Program-made: the position numbers and the translations under genes
Origin: an uncultured Pseudomonadota bacterium
GTDB lineage: Bacteria > Pseudomonadota > Gammaproteobacteria > Steroidobacterales > Steroidobacteraceae
Direction: 5' to 3'
Assembly: GCA_903862885.1 (NCBI GenBank)
Contig: CAIOZU010000006.1
Location: 1-40,871, forward strand
Length of the DNA: 40,871 nt
Shown here: positions 29,772-38,453 of the stretch, piece after piece
Layout of the letters: each line of letters starts with the position of its first letter
How positions within the stretch are numbered: position 1 is the stretch's first letter
Notes under the pieces: generated by a model
What the model was told of the DNA's origin: nothing
Databases searched by the model: none
The model's input: the letters and a program-made list of their open reading frames with translations, nothing else

Positions 29772-30892
29772 ACGCCGAGCGTCCCGAAAAACTTCTTCAC
29801 GCCGCTCAACCACGACGAACTGCGCGGACTGTGCTTGGGATCATTATTAAGTGATACATCCAATTTACGTAGTAAGTCCTTCTGATCATTAGAAAGATTA
29901 ACCGGCGTCTCGATCGATACCTTGCAGTACAAGTCGCCGATCGCGCCACCCCGAACCGGTCTCACCCCTTGCCCTTTGAGCCGAAACACCCGCCCGGTCT
30001 GACTCTCTGCCGGCACTTTGATGGTGGCGTGACCGGCCAAGGTCGGCACCTCAATCTCGCCCCCTAAGGCTGCGGTGGTGAAGGGGATCGGCACCTCACA
30101 CGACAGATCCGCCCCCTGTCGCTCAAATATCTCATGTGAGCGGACCGCAATCTCTACGTACAGATCCCCGGCTGGCCCGCCATTGCGGCCCGCTTCGCCC
30201 TCACCGGACAGTCGAATGCGATCTCCCGTGTCCACCCCAGCCGGCACCTTCACCTGCAGCGTGCGGGCACGTCGCACCCGACCCTGACCTAAGCAGCTGT
30301 CGCAGGGTTTATCAATGATGACCCCACGCCCCTTGCAGCGCGGGCATGGCTGCTGCACCGCGAAGATTCCCTGCTGCATGCGCACTTGGCCGACGCCATT
30401 ACACGTGGTGCAACGATTGGGCGTGCTGCCCTTTGACGCACCCGTGCCGCCACAGGGATCGCACTCCCCTAGGGTCGAGACATCGATCTCTGCCGCATGC
30501 CCGAAAACCGCCTGTTCAAGATCCAACTCCAGCTCATAGCGAAGATCGGCACCCCGATACACCTGTCGACCACCGCCGCGGCGGCCACCGCCAAAAATAT
30601 CGCCGAACACTTCGCCAAAAATATCACCGAACACTTCGCCCGGATCCACACCACCGCCTCGCCCGCCCTCTAAACCGGCGTGCCCAAACTGATCGTAGGC
30701 CGCGCGTTTTTGCGGATCAGAGAGCACCTCGTAGGCCTCTTTGACTTCCTTAAACGCATCCTCGCTGCCGGCGTCCCCCGGATTGCGATCGGGGTGATGC
30801 TTCATCGCTAAGCGCCGATAAGCCTTCTTCAGATCCGCCTCGACGGCGGTTCTAGGCACGTCGAGAAGCTCGTAATAATCACGCTTTGCCAT
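29768..30892 (-). CDS. dnaJ: Chaperone protein DnaJ (Hsp40)
   Basis: Co-chaperone that delivers substrates to DnaK and stimulates its ATPase. The 374-residue protein has a J domain with HPD (33-35) and a Gly/Phe-rich linker (about 74-108). Four CxxCxGxG zinc repeats follow at C144/C147, C161/C164, C183/C186 and C197/C200, then the C-terminal substrate-binding domains. The linker holds a tandem GEVFGDIF duplication encoded by a 24-bp DNA repeat. It follows dnaK across a strong intercistronic hairpin and overlaps dapB. Confidence 0.98.
   Translation of the reverse strand: MAKRDYYELLDVPRTAVEADLKKAYRRLAMKHHPDRNPGDAGSEDAFKEVKEAYEVLSDPQKRAAYDQFGHAGLEGGRGGGVDPGEVFGDIFGEVFGDIFGGGRRGGGRQVYRGADLRYELELDLEQAVFGHAAEIDVSTLGECDPCGGTGASKGSTPNRCTTCNGVGQVRMQQGIFAVQQPCPRCKGRGVIIDKPCDSCLGQGRVRRARTLQVKVPAGVDTGDRIRLSGEGEAGRNGGPAGDLYVEIAVRSHEIFERQGADLSCEVPIPFTTAALGGEIEVPTLAGHATIKVPAESQTGRVFRLKGQGVRPVRGGAIGDLYCKVSIETPVNLSNDQKDLLRKLDVSLNNDPKHSPRSSSWLSGVKKFFGTLGV
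30590..30637. repeat. 24-bp in-frame tandem duplication in the dnaJ G/F linker
   Basis: Two adjacent 24-bp units (30590-30613 and 30614-30637) differ at a single base and encode two successive GEVFGDIF blocks in the flexible linker of DnaJ. The reading frame is kept. Confidence 0.9.
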
Positions 30893-30912
30893 GCACCCTC
30901 ATCTCATAAACA

Positions 30913-30950
30913 GCACCGCCGCCAAGGATCTTTCGATCCTGGCGGCGTGC
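30913..30950 (-). promoter_or_regulatory. Long intercistronic hairpin between dnaK and dnaJ
   Basis: About 16 bp of pairing with two single-base bulges (inner stem GCCGCCAGGATC) capped by a GAAA (GNRA) tetraloop on the mRNA strand. No U-run follows (GGTGCTGTTTATG), so it is not a good intrinsic terminator. A role as an mRNA stability or processing element, lowering dnaJ output relative to dnaK, is inferred. Confidence 0.6.
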
Positions 30951-30985
30951 ATCATTTCAAAAACCTCAGCGCCTAAACTGACGCA

Positions 30986-32899
30986 TTAGGCCTTGTGATC
31001 TTTATTTTTTACTTCTTCAAACTCCGCATCGAGCACATCTTCCTTGGCCGCGCCCTCATGAGAGGTTGCGCCACCTTCCGGTGCGCCACCCGCCGCTTGA
31101 CTCATGATCGCCGCCGCCGCCGTTGACAGCGCCTCGGCCTTGCGATCAATCATCTCCTTATCATCGGCCGCCATGGCCGTCTTTAAGTCACCGAGTGCAG
31201 ACTCAATTTTAGCGCGATCTTCACTGCTCGCCTTCTCACCTAAGTCTTTCAGTGTTTTCGATACATCGTGACTTAAGGCATCGGCGCGATTGCGGGTCTC
31301 CACCAGCTCGCGAAACTTTTTGTCCTCGGCCGCATGCGCCTCGGCATCACTGACCATGCGCTTGATCTCATCCTCAGACAAGCCAGAGGATGCCTTGATG
31401 ACGATCTTCTGCTCCTTCCCTGACCCTTTGTCTTTCGCGGACACATGCAGGATGCCGTTGGCATCGATGTCAAAGGTCACCTCGATCTGTGGGCTACCGC
31501 GGGGTGCCGGTGGGATGTCACTGAGATCAAAGCGACCGAGTGACTTATTGTCAGCCGCCCGATCACGCTCACCTTGCAGCACGTGAATAGTGACTGCCGG
31601 CTGATTGTCGTCCGCCGTCGAGAACACCTGATTCGCCTTCGTCGGAATGGTGGTGTTCTTCTCGATTAACTTAGTCATCACACTGCCTAAGGTCTCAATA
31701 CCCAAGGACAGGGGCGTCACATCGAGCAGCAGCACATCCTTCACTTCGCCAGAGAGCACGCCGCCCTGAATCGCAGCACCCACGGCGACCGCCTCATCCG
31801 GGTTGACGTCCTTGCGAGGGTCTTGCCCAAAGAAGTCTTTAACCGCTTTTTGCACCATGGGCATACGAGTTTGGCCACCCACCAAGATGACCTCGGATAT
31901 CTCTGCCAAGGCCAGGCCCGCATCCTTCATGGCCACCTTGCATGGAGTGATGGTGCGCGCCACCAGATCCTCAACCAACGACTCCAACTTGGCACGCGTG
32001 AGTTTCACGTTTAAGTGCTTAGGACCGGAGGCATCCGCCGTGATGTAGGGCAAGTTAATATCGGTCTGTTGACTCGCCGATAACTCAATCTTGGTCTTCT
32101 CAGCCGCTTCCTTCAGACGCTGCATCGCCAGCGGGTCTTTGCGCACATCGACTCCCGACTCTTTATGGAACTCATCAGCGATGAAATCCATGATGCGACG
32201 GTCAAAGTCCTCACCACCGAGAAAGGTATCGCCGTTGGTGGAGAGCACTTCAAACTGACGCTCACCGTCCACTTCCGCGATCTCAATGATCGACACGTCG
32301 AAGGTGCCGCCACCTAAGTCATACACGGCGATTTTGCGGTCGCCAGCGGCTTTATCCAAACCATAAGCCAAGGCCGCCGCGGTCGGCTCATTGATGATGC
32401 GCTTCACATTGAGACCCGCGATGCGTCCGGCATCCTTGGTGGCTTGGCGCTGCGAATCATTAAAGTAGGCGGGTACGGTGATGACCGCCTCGGTTACCTC
32501 TTCACCCAGGTAATCCTCGGCCGTCTTCTTCATCTTCATTAAGACGCGCGCTGAAATCTCTGGCGGGGCCATTTTCTTGCCCTGCGCTTCCACCCACGCA
32601 TCGCCGTTGTCGGCTTTGACCACCTTATAAGGCACCATGTTGACGTCTTTTTGCACGACGTCATCGGCAAACTTACGGCCGATCAAACGCTTCACGGCAT
32701 ACAAGGTGTTCGCCGAGTTAGTGACCGCCTGGCGCTTAGCCGACTGGCCCACCAACACCTCATCGTCCTTGGTAAAGGCAATGATCGAGGGCGTCGTGCG
32801 ATCGCCCTCACTGTTCTCGATGACCTTGGGCTTGCCGCCCTCCATGACCGCTACGCACGAGTTGGTCGTGCCAAGGTCGATTCCAATGACTTTACCCAT
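30986..32899 (-). CDS. dnaK: Chaperone protein DnaK (Hsp70)
   Basis: ATP-driven chaperone for nascent and stress-denatured proteins. I start it at ATG 32899 ([18 protein letters not shown]), eight bases after GAGGAG, giving 637 residues; a frame with five extra residues is less likely. ATPase motifs [21 protein letters not shown] and [13 protein letters not shown], the linker-proximal [15 protein letters not shown], and a C-terminal acidic tail [14 protein letters not shown] are intact. A sigma32-like promoter lies just upstream, in addition to one before grpE. Confidence 0.98.
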   Translation of the reverse strand: MGKVIGIDLGTTNSCVAVMEGGKPKVIENSEGDRTTPSIIAFTKDDEVLVGQSAKRQAVTNSANTLYAVKRLIGRKFADDVVQKDVNMVPYKVVKADNGDAWVEAQGKKMAPPEISARVLMKMKKTAEDYLGEEVTEAVITVPAYFNDSQRQATKDAGRIAGLNVKRIINEPTAAALAYGLDKAAGDRKIAVYDLGGGTFDVSIIEIAEVDGERQFEVLSTNGDTFLGGEDFDRRIMDFIADEFHKESGVDVRKDPLAMQRLKEAAEKTKIELSASQQTDINLPYITADASGPKHLNVKLTRAKLESLVEDLVARTITPCKVAMKDAGLALAEISEVILVGGQTRMPMVQKAVKDFFGQDPRKDVNPDEAVAVGAAIQGGVLSGEVKDVLLLDVTPLSLGIETLGSVMTKLIEKNTTIPTKANQVFSTADDNQPAVTIHVLQGERDRAADNKSLGRFDLSDIPPAPRGSPQIEVTFDIDANGILHVSAKDKGSGKEQKIVIKASSGLSEDEIKRMVSDAEAHAAEDKKFRELVETRNRADALSHDVSKTLKDLGEKASSEDRAKIESALGDLKTAMAADDKEMIDRKAEALSTAAAAIMSQAAGGAPEGGATSHEGAAKEDVLDAEFEEVKNKDHKA

Positions 32900-32942
32900 A
32901 ACGCAGCTCCTCAAAAGACTGTTAAAAATTCCGTGTTAACTG

Positions 32943-32970
32943 ATGTGTGGCCGGATCTTTATTTATCAAG
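32943..32970 (-). promoter_or_regulatory. Possible sigma32 promoter before dnaK
   Basis: On the minus strand CTTGATA (32964-32970; consensus CTTGAAA) and CCACACAT (32943-32950; consensus CCCCATnT, five of seven) are 13 bp apart in the grpE-dnaK gap. It could give extra heat-induced transcription of dnaK. It is weaker than the grpE site. Confidence 0.35.
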
Positions 32971-32982
32971 CCACCCGGCGAA

Positions 32983-33516
32983 TCACGTGCCGCCGTCGGT
33001 CTCTGGGGCCTTAGAGACAATCACCCGCGCAGGCCGTAGCAAGCGGCCATTCAACAAATAACCGGTTTGCACGGTCTGCAAGACCGTCCCCGGAGGGTGC
33101 TCCGTCGAGGGCGCAGCCACCATCGCCTCGTGCTCCGCGGGATTAAAGGGCTGGCCGGTCGGATCGAGCAATCGAATACCGCTTTTTTCAAAGGCTTTTT
33201 GCAGCAAACGGTGGGTTGCCTCCTGGCCTTCCAACAGGCTTTTAACATCCGCCGAAGCGGCCGTGACCTTAGCCAATTCAAAACTATCAATGGCCGGCAA
33301 GAGCTCGTTAGCAAAGCGCTCGATGGCATAACGACTGGCCTGCTCGACATCCCGCGCGGCGCGCTTTCTGACATTCTCAAGCTCAGCCACGGCGCGCAGG
33401 TACTGCGCGTAATACGCCTCCGCCTGGACCTTGGCTTCACTGAGCGGATCGAGCGCCGCTGGGGCCTCTGCATCGGCCACCGGGGCATCTTCAGGGGGGA
33501 CGGTCGACTCACTCAT
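32983..33516 (-). CDS. grpE: Nucleotide exchange factor GrpE
   Basis: Releases ADP from DnaK and completes the chaperone cycle. I start it at ATG 33516 (MSESTVPPEDAPVADAEAP), seven bases after GGAG, giving 177 residues. An acidic disordered N-terminus precedes a long helix (about 40-90, AQYLRAVAELENVRKRAARD) and the beta domain with MVAAPSTEHPPGTVLQTVQ and GYLLNGRLLRPARVIVSK. It is the second gene of the hrcA-grpE-dnaK-dnaJ cluster. Confidence 0.97.
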   Translation of the reverse strand: MSESTVPPEDAPVADAEAPAALDPLSEAKVQAEAYYAQYLRAVAELENVRKRAARDVEQASRYAIERFANELLPAIDSFELAKVTAASADVKSLLEGQEATHRLLQKAFEKSGIRLLDPTGQPFNPAEHEAMVAAPSTEHPPGTVLQTVQTGYLLNGRLLRPARVIVSKAPETDGGT

Positions 33517-33581
33517 GGGCAGGCTCCACAAACTCAGGGAAAAGGCCGCAGGTCCCAATCGGGAGTCGGCGCCGCCCGCGA

Positions 33582-33610
33582 GAATGGGGGTTCACGGGCG
33601 CCAATTCAAG
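33582..33610 (-). promoter_or_regulatory. Sigma32-type heat-shock promoter upstream of grpE
   Basis: On the minus strand CTTGAAT (33604-33610) and CCCCATTC (33582-33589) are 14 bp apart, very close to the consensus CTTGAAA-N(11-16)-CCCCATnT. It lies in the 128-bp hrcA-grpE gap, about 65 bp before the grpE ATG, and would drive grpE-dnaK-dnaJ-dapB on heat shock. Confidence 0.7.
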
Positions 33611-33644
33611 GGCATTGACGCTCCATAGGACGGGACTTGAGCCC

Positions 33645-34742
33645 TCAGCGCCCGCGCAGCGCCGATCCGAGCAAGCGGGCGGTCAGATCCACAATCGGGA
33701 TCACCCGCTCGTAGGCCATGCGGGTAGGACCAATGACGCCCAACACCCCGACGATCTGGTTGTCAACGGTATACGGGGCAGTGACCACGCTGCAATCATC
33801 GAGCATCTGATAGCCCGACTCACGTCCGATGAAGATCTGCACGCGATCTGACTGCAGACACTGATCGAGCAGATGCAAGATATCGTTCTTTTCATTGAAG
33901 GCATCAAACAAACGTTTGAGTTTCTCCACATTGGATAACTCAGCGAAACCCATCAAATTGGTTTCACCGGCGATCACCACATCCATGCGATGCGAAGTAT
34001 CCCGAGCGGCGGGTGAGAACATTTGCTCTGCCATGCCAATGGCATCCAACATCAATTGATTCATATGCACGCGCGTTTCTTGCAGCTGTGTCAGCAGCAC
34101 CCCACGCACATCGGTCAACTCTCGGCCACTGAAGCGCTCATTTAAGAACCCAGCGGCACGCCGCAGTTCTTCAGCAGAAAACGGTCGCTCAGACTGAAGA
34201 ATATGGTTGTGCACCTCACGGCCATTGACCACCATAATGGCCAACACGCGATTATCAGAGAGTGGTAAAAATTCAATTTGGGTCACGGCGGAATTCGCCC
34301 GCCGCGGTATCGTGACCACCCCCGCAAGGCTCGTGATGCTAGATAACAGTTGCGAAGCGGCTGCCACCAACTGCCGTGGATCATCCGAGCGCTCGCCGAA
34401 ACGCTGCGATAGGGTACGCGCCAAGTCGACGTCCGCCGACACGTGCGGCTGCAGCTTCATCAGCGCATCCACAAAAAACCGATAGCCGCGTTCAGTGGGG
34501 ATACGACCCGCCGAGGTATGTGGTGAACTGACAAACCCGAATTCTTCCAAGTCAGCCATGACGTTTCTGACCGTGGCCGCACTCACCGACAAGCCCGATT
34601 CCCGGGTCAGCGTGCGCGAACCCACCGGCTGACCGTCCCGAATATAGGACTCCACCAGCGCGGTCAGCAAACGCTGCGCGCGATCCGACAGCCGCGCACT
34701 CGCCGCGGGATCGTGACCGACGCTTTGAACATCCTCAGTCAT
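33645..34742 (-). CDS. hrcA: Heat-inducible transcription repressor HrcA
   Basis: Repressor of chaperone genes that binds CIRCE elements and depends on GroE for activity. The 365-residue protein has an N-terminal winged helix (LSDRAQRLLTALVESYIRDG, then the recognition region SVSAATVRNVMADLEEFGF). A GAF-like and C-terminal dimer domain follows, with YTVDNQIVGVLGVIGPTRM. It starts at ATG 34742 (MTEDVQSV) with only a distant AGGGG. I found no canonical CIRCE in the window; a repeat with CIRCE spacing but other sequence lies upstream. Confidence 0.96.
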   Translation of the reverse strand: MTEDVQSVGHDPAASARLSDRAQRLLTALVESYIRDGQPVGSRTLTRESGLSVSAATVRNVMADLEEFGFVSSPHTSAGRIPTERGYRFFVDALMKLQPHVSADVDLARTLSQRFGERSDDPRQLVAAASQLLSSITSLAGVVTIPRRANSAVTQIEFLPLSDNRVLAIMVVNGREVHNHILQSERPFSAEELRRAAGFLNERFSGRELTDVRGVLLTQLQETRVHMNQLMLDAIGMAEQMFSPAARDTSHRMDVVIAGETNLMGFAELSNVEKLKRLFDAFNEKNDILHLLDQCLQSDRVQIFIGRESGYQMLDDCSVVTAPYTVDNQIVGVLGVIGPTRMAYERVIPIVDLTARLLGSALRGR

Positions 34743-34760
34743 TGCTAAATAAGCCCCTGT

Positions 34761-34783
34761 AAAGGAACAACTTTATTTCCTTT
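34761..34783. promoter_or_regulatory. Inverted repeat with CIRCE-like spacing upstream of hrcA
   Basis: AAAGGAA and TTCCTTT are perfect 7-bp inverted arms separated by 9 bp, the same spacer as CIRCE but with unrelated arm sequence. It lies 19 bp before the hrcA ATG in the divergent hrcA/nadK gap. It could be an operator or an mRNA hairpin. Confidence 0.4.
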
Positions 34784-34895
34784 CCAACCCAATCTAACGA
34801 GCCGCACTTCGACGTGTCAAGCGGGTTGGCAGGACCCGGCACCGCGACACCAAGCCGCATCCCCACCCCACCTTCGCACAGAAAGCGCGTCGATG

Positions 34896-34924
34896 TTGAC
34901 GCACTGAGGAATCTGCATGGTAAT
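34896..34924 (+). promoter_or_regulatory. Possible nadK promoter
   Basis: -35 TTGACG (34896-34901) and a weak -10 GGTAAT (34919-34924) are 17 bp apart. Transcription would start only a few bases before the nadK ATG at 34937, leaving little or no leader. Confidence 0.3.
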
Positions 34925-34936
34925 TTGGGGTCACTC

Positions 34937-35833
34937 ATGAACCTCGCTTTTCACACTCTAGCCCTGATTGGTCGCTTTCAAGACCCGCGCGTCGCAGAGG
35001 CGATGACCGCCTTAGCCGCGCACGCCCAAAGTCGCGGGCTCACGGTGTTGGTAGACGACGCGGCGTCCCTCCCCGTCACGGCACCGGTCAAGCGGCTCCC
35101 CGAAGCGCAATTAGCAGCCCGTGCACAGTTGCTGGTGTCGGTGGGAGGAGATGGTACGTTATTACACACCGCGCGCCTCGCGACCGGCATTGATGTCCCC
35201 CTATTGGGTATCAACCGGGGCCGATTGGGGTTTTTAGCTGACATCAGCGCCAGCGAAATGCTTGAGCGCTTTGACGACGTCCTCCAGGGCCGCTTCAGTG
35301 AGGATCGGCGGCATCTGTTGCAGGCGCGCATTGTAGCCAACGGTCAAGCCGATCGGGTCATGCAAGCGCTCAATGATGTCGCCCTCCAAAAATGCGAGAC
35401 CGGTCGCATGCTCGACTTTGAAACGTGGATCGATGGCTGTTTCGTTAACTCGCACGGTGGTGATGGCATGGTGATTGCCACGCCCACCGGATCGACCGCC
35501 TACGCACTGTCCTGTGGCGGCCCGATTCTCACACCGCATCTCGATGCGCTGGTGTTGGCACCCATCTCACCGCACACGCTCTCTGACCGTCCCATCGTGA
35601 TTGATCGCCGCTGCCTGGTTGAAATCAAACCGGTTGCGCAGGCGCCCATGCGCGCGCAAGTCACCTGTGATGGCTTGGTGTTTGGCGATCTCCCCATGGA
35701 TGGCCGCTTGGTCATTGAGCCGATCGAGGCAATGGTGCGTTTGTTGCACCCCCCCGGATATGACTATTACCGCATCCTCAGGTCGAAACTTCATTGGGGG
35801 CGCGGCGTGCGAGTCGGTCAAACGGATCTGTAA
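34937..35833 (+). CDS. nadK: NAD kinase
   Basis: Phosphorylates NAD to NADP with ATP or polyphosphate. I start it at ATG 34937 (MNLAFHTLALIGRFQDP), preceded by GGGG, giving 298 residues; a longer frame adds an Arg/Pro-rich leader unlike the family. The GGDGT motif (GGDGTLLHTAR, D72), the INRGRLGFLADI strand, LNDVALQ, and the nucleotide motif TPTGSTAYALSCGGPI are present. It is directly followed by recN (stop TAA, then ATG), a common gammaproteobacterial pair. Confidence 0.97.
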   Translation: MNLAFHTLALIGRFQDPRVAEAMTALAAHAQSRGLTVLVDDAASLPVTAPVKRLPEAQLAARAQLLVSVGGDGTLLHTARLATGIDVPLLGINRGRLGFLADISASEMLERFDDVLQGRFSEDRRHLLQARIVANGQADRVMQALNDVALQKCETGRMLDFETWIDGCFVNSHGGDGMVIATPTGSTAYALSCGGPILTPHLDALVLAPISPHTLSDRPIVIDRRCLVEIKPVAQAPMRAQVTCDGLVFGDLPMDGRLVIEPIEAMVRLLHPPGYDYYRILRSKLHWGRGVRVGQTDL

Positions 35834-37561
35834 ATGCTCACCCACCTGCAAATCAAAGATTTCGCGATCATCGATGCGGCAGAACTCGAGCTCACCGCAG
35901 GACTGACCGCACTGACCGGTGAAACCGGCGCGGGCAAATCCATTTTGGTGGACGCTGTGCTGTTAGCGATCGGCGGCCGCGGTGGCAGCGATGTCATTCG
36001 TGCGGGCTGTGAACGCACTGACATCGTGGCGACCTTTGCGCTCAAGGACCATCCCGCTGCAAAGGCGTGGCTGGACGCTCAAGACATAGAATATGAGCAT
36101 GACGTGCAGTTACGCCGCGTCATTAGCCAAGATGGCCGATCACGCGCCTACCTCAACGGTCAAACCCAACCAATCACCCAAGTGCGTGCGCTCGGTGAAT
36201 TGCTGCTCGATATCCACGGCCAGCAAGAGTTTCTTACCCTCACCCGCGCGACGACGCAGCGCGCCTTACTCGATGCCCACGGCCGACATGAGAGCGCCTT
36301 AGCGCCGGTCGCTCGGCTTGCGCTTGAGTATCGGGCACTGACTAACGAACTCAGTGCACTCAAAACGGCCGCGCTCGATCGCGACCAACGCATCGAGCTA
36401 CTGACACACCAGATCCAAGAACTCACGGCGCTCGCATTAAAGCCAGGCGAGCCAGAGGCGCTGCAGACTGAAGCACAACGCCTAGGCAACCATGGCAGGC
36501 TAGCACTCGCCGCACAAAACGCGCTGCAGTGGGTATATGAAGAGGACGGCCAAGATGCCCATGGCAAAGCAGGCCGCGCACTCAATACCCTCAAAGCGGC
36601 CAGCGAATTTGATCCTAAACTCGCCCCTATCGGCCAGTTACTCGCCGATGCATTGATTCCACTGAAAGAAGCAGGCCAATCGCTCGCCGCCTATTTAGAG
36701 GCGCTCGATATGGATCCAAAGCGTCAAGACATCGTGCAAAGTCGCATTGCCACCATCGAACAGCTCGCCAGAAAGCATCGCCTCACCACGGCACAACTCC
36801 CCGAGCAGCTTGCACGCTTAACCACTGAACTACATCAGTTAACAGAGGCTGAGAGCACGCTCGCACACCTAGAAGCTCGTCAACAGGCCGTGCTGACAGA
36901 CTATCAACCGCACGCAAAAGCACTGAGCCAAGCGCGCCACAAGGCAGCGCGCGCCTTAGGCAGCACGGTCACCGAACTGATGAAAGGCTTAGGCATGCCC
37001 GGCGGGCAATTCACGGTCGCCGTGCAAGCCGATGAAGCGATCATTGATCCACAGGGGATGGACACCATTGAATTCTTAGTGAGCGCAAACCCAGGGCAGC
37101 CGCCCAAGCCGATCGCTAAAGTCGCCTCGGGTGGTGAGTTATCGCGCATCAGCCTTGCCGTTCAGGTGGCGGCGGCTCACCAAACCGGCGGCAGCACCTG
37201 CATGATATTTGATGAAGTAGACGCCGGGGTGGGCGGTGCGGTCGCTGAAATGGTGGGTCGCGAACTCCATGCCCTCGGACAAAGGGGACAGGTGCTGTGC
37301 GTCACCCACTTAGCTCAAGTGGCAGGCCAAGCAGACCAGCACATTCAAGTCGCTAAAAAAACCGATGGCAAGCAAACGCGTACCGCACTGACCCCACTGA
37401 GTGCCGAGGCTAGGGTCGAAGAACTGGCGCGGATGTTAGCGGGCGTTGAGATCACCAGCGCCGCCCGAGAGCACGCACGCGAGATGTTGAGCCGACCCGC
37501 ATCGGCACCGAAAAAGAAATCAAGCAATCAGCCCCTCACGCAAAAACGTAAAAGCGTTTAG
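35834..37561 (+). CDS. recN: DNA repair protein RecN
   Basis: SMC-like ATPase for double-strand break repair. It is 575 residues long, slightly above the usual 550-560. Walker A GETGAGKS (29-36), a central coiled coil (about 150-370), the ABC signature VASGGELSRISLA (430-442) and Walker B MIFDEVDAGVGG (457-468) are all intact. ATG 35834 abuts the nadK stop. The tail is Lys/Ser-rich (PKKKSSNQPLTQKRKSV). Its TAG stop overlaps the stop of fur on the other strand by two bases. Confidence 0.97.
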   Translation: MLTHLQIKDFAIIDAAELELTAGLTALTGETGAGKSILVDAVLLAIGGRGGSDVIRAGCERTDIVATFALKDHPAAKAWLDAQDIEYEHDVQLRRVISQDGRSRAYLNGQTQPITQVRALGELLLDIHGQQEFLTLTRATTQRALLDAHGRHESALAPVARLALEYRALTNELSALKTAALDRDQRIELLTHQIQELTALALKPGEPEALQTEAQRLGNHGRLALAAQNALQWVYEEDGQDAHGKAGRALNTLKAASEFDPKLAPIGQLLADALIPLKEAGQSLAAYLEALDMDPKRQDIVQSRIATIEQLARKHRLTTAQLPEQLARLTTELHQLTEAESTLAHLEARQQAVLTDYQPHAKALSQARHKAARALGSTVTELMKGLGMPGGQFTVAVQADEAIIDPQGMDTIEFLVSANPGQPPKPIAKVASGGELSRISLAVQVAAAHQTGGSTCMIFDEVDAGVGGAVAEMVGRELHALGQRGQVLCVTHLAQVAGQADQHIQVAKKTDGKQTRTALTPLSAEARVEELARMLAGVEITSAAREHAREMLSRPASAPKKKSSNQPLTQKRKSV

Positions 37562-37992
37562 AGCCTGCGGTGCGGACACTGTTCGCGCCGACAATGGCCG
37601 TACAAGGTCAAGGCGTGATCAGCGATCTCAAAGCCTAAGCGGTGCGCCGCCTTGGCCTGCAAGGATTCGATCTCCGCATCCGCGAACTCCTCCACCTCAC
37701 CGCAATCAACGCAGACGATGTGATCGTGATGCTCACCGCGATTGAGTTCAAAGACCGCCGTGCCGCCCTCAAAATGATGACGCGTCACCAAGCCCGCGGC
37801 CTCGAACTGGGTCAACACCCGATACACCGTCGCCAGTCCAATGTCGTGATTGGACTCTAGTAGGCTTTTATATATGTCTTCAGCGCTCAGGTGACGCAGC
37901 ACCGTGCCGGTGGGACCGGCCAAAATTTCCAGTATTTTCACCCGTGGCGTGGTGACTTTAAGGCCTGCCCGACGAAGATCTTGGCTTTCCAC
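37558..37992 (-). CDS. fur: Ferric uptake regulator Fur
   Basis: Fe(II)-dependent repressor of iron-uptake genes. The 144-residue protein starts with a winged helix (LRRAGLKVTTPRVKILEIL, then IGLATVYRVLTQFEAAGLV). The metal-binding dimer domain HHDHIVCVDCG (88-98) follows, with a second cysteine pair C134/C139 (GHCRREQC) as in the structural zinc site of E. coli Fur. The start codon is GTG 37992, with GAGG about nine bases upstream. It is convergent with recN (stop codons share two bases) and divergent from bamE, as in Xanthomonas (fur/omlA). Confidence 0.97.
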   Translation of the reverse strand: MESQDLRRAGLKVTTPRVKILEILAGPTGTVLRHLSAEDIYKSLLESNHDIGLATVYRVLTQFEAAGLVTRHHFEGGTAVFELNRGEHHDHIVCVDCGEVEEFADAEIESLQAKAAHRLGFEIADHALTLYGHCRREQCPHRRL

Positions 37993-38080
37993 GCGCGTAT
38001 CCCTCAGGTTCCGGTATCATCTCGGTCCATTATCCACCCATCGCCGTCCCCAAAACAGGGCGGGGACCCGAGATCGGAAC

Positions 38081-38440
38081 ATGAACTTAAGAAAGTGCTT
38101 GGTGATTGCTTCATTGGCCTTAGGCGGCAGCCTATTGGCTACTGGCTGCGTTTACCGGATCAATATTTCCCAAGGCAACTTCCTCGAAGCCAAGATGGTT
38201 GACCAAGTCACCCTGGGCATGACCCGCAGTCAGGTGCGTTATCTGTTGGGTACCCCGATGGTGGCTGATACCTTTCACCCCGATCGCTGGGACTATCTGT
38301 ACTATTTTAAGAGCGGTAAGACCCAAAAAGTCGATCGCCAACTGATGATTCTATTTTTTGCGGAAGACAAACTGATCCGCATTGAAAAACCCACCGGCGC
38401 ATTCCGCGACCCAAAAATTCCTGCCGTCTCAGGCGCTTAA
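38081..38440 (+). CDS. bamE: Outer membrane protein assembly factor BamE (lipoprotein)
   Basis: Lipoprotein of the BAM complex that inserts beta-barrel proteins, also called SmpA/OmlA. I start it at ATG 38081 (MNLRKCLVIASLALGG), giving 119 residues with a lipobox LLATGC (lipidated C23). The BamE core QGNFLEAKMVDQVTLGMTR, VRYLLGTPMVADTFHPDRWD and YYF follows. The longer frame upstream is antisense to fur. A 6-bp inverted repeat (GTCCCC-N10-GGGGAC) lies 14 bp before the start. It is divergent from fur. Confidence 0.96.
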   Translation: MNLRKCLVIASLALGGSLLATGCVYRINISQGNFLEAKMVDQVTLGMTRSQVRYLLGTPMVADTFHPDRWDYLYYFKSGKTQKVDRQLMILFFAEDKLIRIEKPTGAFRDPKIPAVSGA

Positions 38441-38453
38441 GCCTTACCCATCT

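Noticed and set aside
34743-34936. Canonical CIRCE element (TTAGCACTC-N9-GAGTGCTAA) near hrcA
   Set aside because: Looked for in the hrcA, grpE and dnaK upstream regions; not present.
35234-35851. Two minus-strand frames (101 and 94 codons) inside nadK
   Set aside because: Antisense shadows; nadK is complete and conserved in the sense frame.
37904-38080. N-terminal extension of bamE
   Set aside because: It runs antisense over fur and would place the lipoprotein signal internally.
37993-38080. Fur box between fur and bamE
   Set aside because: GATAAT and GATGATACC occur but do not form a convincing 19-bp palindrome.
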